A DNA stretch of 64,000 nt from Saccharospirillum impatiens DSM 12546 (GTDB lineage Bacteria > Pseudomonadota > Gammaproteobacteria > Pseudomonadales > Natronospirillaceae), in the NCBI RefSeq assembly GCF_000423605.1, contig NZ_AUIH01000004.1:62001-126000 (forward strand), read 5' to 3'. The position numbers were made by a program, and so were the translations under genes. Shown one piece after another: positions 61,745 to 64,000 of this stretch (its first letter is position 1; every line of letters starts with the position of its first letter). The notes below the pieces were generated by a model that worked only from the letters and a program-made list of their open reading frames with translations, was not told the origin of the DNA and did no database searches.

Positions 61745-62971
61745 TCAGACGTAAAAATCAAGGTCTTGCTGACGCTCCAGCAGACGGTGCATCTCTTTCG
61801 GATCCTTGCCCACAAAGAACAGCAAGCCCCAATGCGTACCAAAGGCCGTTCGCTTGGTCACGATCTCTTCCTGAGGCGTGGTCAGCTCGTGGGATTCAAA
61901 ATACGGATGATCTTCCGTCTCTTCCGGAATCTCCAGCCGACTGACGACACGACGGCGCGGGTAAACCCCGAAACAACCGGCATGGGCTTTGGCGTCGGTG
62001 ACTGCATTCGGGAAGTAGGCTTCAACCTCTTCTTCAGTCGATTTCGGGTCGAACACCAACATGGAGGCCTGATAGGCATTAAAGCCTTCATAAACCCGCT
62101 CAAGCAACTCGAACACCTTGAAACCCGGCGGACGGTAGGCTACTTCGCCAAAGTACATGGTGCCATCGCTGGTCACAAAGTACTCGGGGTGAATCAGCCC
62201 GAATTCGATGTCAAACGTCTTGATCAACAGCTCAATCTGCCGAGTGATTTTCTCGCGATACGCTTCCAGCTCCGGAGAGGCCGGCACATAGACGGAATAG
62301 CCAAGTTTGACGTACTCGGAGATGTTCAGGAAGCGGATTTTGCCGTTATGAATCCAGGCTTCAACCGCAAACTCCCAGCCATCCAGATGCGATTCCATCA
62401 ACGACGGGAACTCTTCGTCCGGAATGCTGTCGACTTCATCCGGCGTACGAATCACCCGGTGCCCCAGACAACCAGCCTTATCAAAAGCCTTTACGTGAAT
62501 CGGATCGTTCGGGTCACCATCGAGCTTCAACAACGTCTGGTTTACCCGCTTCAAAAAGCGAATGACGTCATCCCGATCGTGAGCTTCCTCGAAAATACCG
62601 ACCCGAATACCACCGAGTTGCGCACGCCGCTTCATCAGCGATTTATCACGCATCAGCATGGCCTGCCCTAACAGACGGGGGTTATCGAGCAATACGGAGT
62701 TAATCGCACCGGCCCACTCAACCGTTTCCTCAAATAGGGGAATGGAAACATCGACGCCCATTTCTTTAAGCGTCTGGGCAATTTCCATCGACCGGTCGTT
62801 CAGCCGTTCGAAATTCCAGGGCACATAGGGAATATTGTGTTCAAGGCAATATTCTTCGGCCCAGTCAGGTGCGACAACGACGTAGCGTCTGTCGAATGCT
62901 TCTGCAGCCTCAATCGCGTTAAGGCTCCAGCCCAGCAATGCTATGTAACCCTTGTTTGGATCTTTCTTCAT
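61745..62971 (-). CDS. ATP-grasp ligase of unknown substrate
   Basis: A 408-residue ATP-grasp enzyme. It begins with a pre-ATP-grasp Rossmann segment (YIALLGWSLNAIEAAEAF), then MRDKSLMKRRAQLGGI, TLLKLDGDPNDP, an acidic segment DGWEFAVEAWIHNGK, and the Mg-binding end FGEVAYRPPGFKVFELL, equivalent to the E..N/xR..G pattern. Such enzymes join a carboxylate to an amine or thiol through an acyl phosphate. The substrate is unknown. AGAGG precedes the ATG. It is upstream of the papain-like gene and 256 bp from an ABC permease gene, all on the minus strand. Confidence 0.85.
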   Translation of the reverse strand: MKKDPNKGYIALLGWSLNAIEAAEAFDRRYVVVAPDWAEEYCLEHNIPYVPWNFERLNDRSMEIAQTLKEMGVDVSIPLFEETVEWAGAINSVLLDNPRLLGQAMLMRDKSLMKRRAQLGGIRVGIFEEAHDRDDVIRFLKRVNQTLLKLDGDPNDPIHVKAFDKAGCLGHRVIRTPDEVDSIPDEEFPSLMESHLDGWEFAVEAWIHNGKIRFLNISEYVKLGYSVYVPASPELEAYREKITRQIELLIKTFDIEFGLIHPEYFVTSDGTMYFGEVAYRPPGFKVFELLERVYEGFNAYQASMLVFDPKSTEEEVEAYFPNAVTDAKAHAGCFGVYPRRRVVSRLEIPEETEDHPYFESHELTTPQEEIVTKRTAFGTHWGLLFFVGKDPKEMHRLLERQQDLDFYV

Positions 62972-63164
62972 AAGAGAAGCCTCTTTGATTGATAGATGGA
63001 TCCAACCTCTTTAGCGAGATCTGGTAATGCCCACCATACGCCAGTGAGCCGCGCAGGTACACCGAACACCGGGTGCAGTCATCGTTACGTCCGGTTGAAG
63101 AGGGCTCTGGAATGGGCATCGGAGGATGTTTGAATTTTTTTAAACCGGGGTAAAAAATAGAGGC

Positions 63165-63206
63165 AAAACGCGGTAATCGCCAGTGCATTAATGCGCGATT
63201 ACCGCG
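63165..63206 (-). terminator. Terminator after the ABC permease gene
   Basis: A perfect 12-bp stem CGCGGTAATCGC/GCGATTACCGCG (63169-63180 with 63195-63206) is followed on the minus strand by TTTTG. It lies 22 bp beyond the permease stop, so the transporter operon ends here and the ATP-grasp gene probably has its own promoter. Confidence 0.75.
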
Positions 63207-63227
63207 TGTCGAGGCGTTCAAACAGAC

Positions 63228-64000
63228 TCAGTCGAGTGCGTCTTTCTTTTTCTGTTCGCGACGACGTAACACTTCATAAGCCACCGCCAGAATCACCGTA
63301 ACCAGAATCATAATCAAGCCAAGTGCGTTGACCGCTGGCGTCAAACCGGTACGGACTTTGGTCGCGATATAGACCGTCAGTGTCGTATCGAATCCTCGAA
63401 CAAACAGCGTGGTGTTATAGTTCTCGAACGATTGCAGAAAGGCGATGACCGCCGCGGAGATAATGGCCGGCTTCAGGTAGGGCAGCAACACCCGGCGCAC
63501 AACCTGAGTATGGGTTGCCCCCAGACTGTAGGCGGCTCGCTCAAGGGTTCGGTCAAAGCGTTGCAGGCGCGCCAGCACCATCAACATGACATAGGCGGCG
63601 ATGAAGGTGGTTTGCGCGATAACCGTCAAGCCAATTCCCCCGCTAACCCCCAGGTTACGCCAGAAAATCAGGGTTGAAATGCCAATAATCACGCCCGGCG
63701 TCAGCAGCGGTGACAACATCAGACTGTAGTAGAAATTCTTCGCCTTCCCTTCATAGGTCGACAAAAACAAACCCGCCGATACACCAATCGGGACGGCCAA
63801 CGCCAGGACGCCCAGGCCCACGATGAAGCTGTTTAACAGGGCTTCCCACATGGCACCGTCGTTGGCCAGTTCGCCGAACCATCGCCAGGTCGTTTCCCGC
63901 CAGGGCCAGATCGTTGGAAAGCGACTGTCGTTGAACGTAGCGACCGACATGATCACCAGCGGCGTGAACAAATAGATGAAGAACACCACCAGATAAAAAC
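63228..64000 (-). CDS. ABC transporter permease, PotC-like (partial, 5' end beyond window)
   Basis: Inner-membrane permease of a polyamine/iron/thiamine-type ABC importer, at least 257 residues visible with six or so transmembrane segments. The cytoplasmic EAA loop is present as ERAAYSLGATHTQVVRRVLLPYLKPAI. The first membrane segment (FYLVVFFIYLFTPLVIMSV) already lies at the edge and the frame is open to position 64000, so the true start is probably outside. PotC-like subunits pair with a PotB-like permease, ATPase and binding protein, expected to the right. The charged tail RRREQKKKDALD is cytoplasmic. Confidence 0.88.
   Translation of the reverse strand, partial: FYLVVFFIYLFTPLVIMSVATFNDSRFPTIWPWRETTWRWFGELANDGAMWEALLNSFIVGLGVLALAVPIGVSAGLFLSTYEGKAKNFYYSLMLSPLLTPGVIIGISTLIFWRNLGVSGGIGLTVIAQTTFIAAYVMLMVLARLQRFDRTLERAAYSLGATHTQVVRRVLLPYLKPAIISAAVIAFLQSFENYNTTLFVRGFDTTLTVYIATKVRTGLTPAVNALGLIMILVTVILAVAYEVLRRREQKKKDALD

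Noticed and set aside
61700-62671. Plus-strand frame of about 323 codons opposite the ATP-grasp gene
   Set aside because: Antisense shadow; the minus-strand protein has full ATP-grasp motifs.

Overview
The window is ordinary chromosome of a gammaproteobacterium with moderate-to-high GC. fadB/fadA with PsrA-type operators, pepN, yeaC, nfuA, YajG, CheV and the DUF1853/YeaD-type genes point to the marine Oceanospirillales/Saccharospirillaceae neighbourhood. That placement is an inference from gene content, not a measured phylogeny. There is no prophage, CRISPR array or plasmid module.

Layout. 1-5 kb: a truncated gene, a DUF1653 gene, a ClpP-like periplasmic protein and fadA/fadB (fatty-acid beta-oxidation) under two abutting PsrA-like sites. 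5-15 kb: a cysteine-cluster protein pair, the ABC-F ATPase Uup, an RND efflux pair and the lytic transglycosylase Slt. 15-30 kb: a MOSC protein, CheV, small envelope or redox proteins, DUF5610, LysR, YajG, YaaA, a glyoxalase II-like hydrolase, PilZ, Tas, DUF1624, an acyl-CoA synthetase and an OmpA-domain protein. 30 kb: tRNA-Ala(GGC) beside a decayed duplicate, each with its own terminator. 30-38 kb: PepN, DUF2797, YeaC, NadK, DUF1853, hexose-6-phosphate mutarotase, a DnaJ-domain protein and NfuA. 38.7-42.8 kb: two tandem palindromic elements, then methionine synthase split into two overlapping genes. 43-45.4 kb: a YihY/BrkB membrane protein and an EAL-HDOD protein.

45.5-59.3 kb is the main accessory island. 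It is a minus-strand operon for aerobic carbon monoxide dehydrogenase: coxM-coxS-coxL (form I, active-site AYRCSFR) followed by coxG, coxD, coxE, an XdhC-YHS fusion (coxF-like), a MobA-like nucleotidyltransferase and a second XdhC (coxI-like). The run continues, translationally coupled, into a cysteine desulfurase (sufS-like), a SufU-like scaffold, a putative 2-oxoglutarate oxygenase and a Cys/Met-metabolism PLP enzyme. Upstream lies a PAS-LytTR regulator that keeps the heme-ligand residues of the CO sensor RcoM. Between it and coxM is a triplet of direct repeats at 21 and 20 bp next to a plausible promoter. The island reads as sensing, catalysis and cofactor maturation, including a dedicated sulfur supply, in one unit.

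59.6-64 kb holds an uncharacterised group: a large protein with a papain-like Gln/Cys/His/Asn signature, an ATP-grasp ligase and, on the same strand, a PotC-like ABC permease cut by the window end. A ligase/amidase pair acting on an imported amine or peptide-like compound is a reasonable but untested idea.
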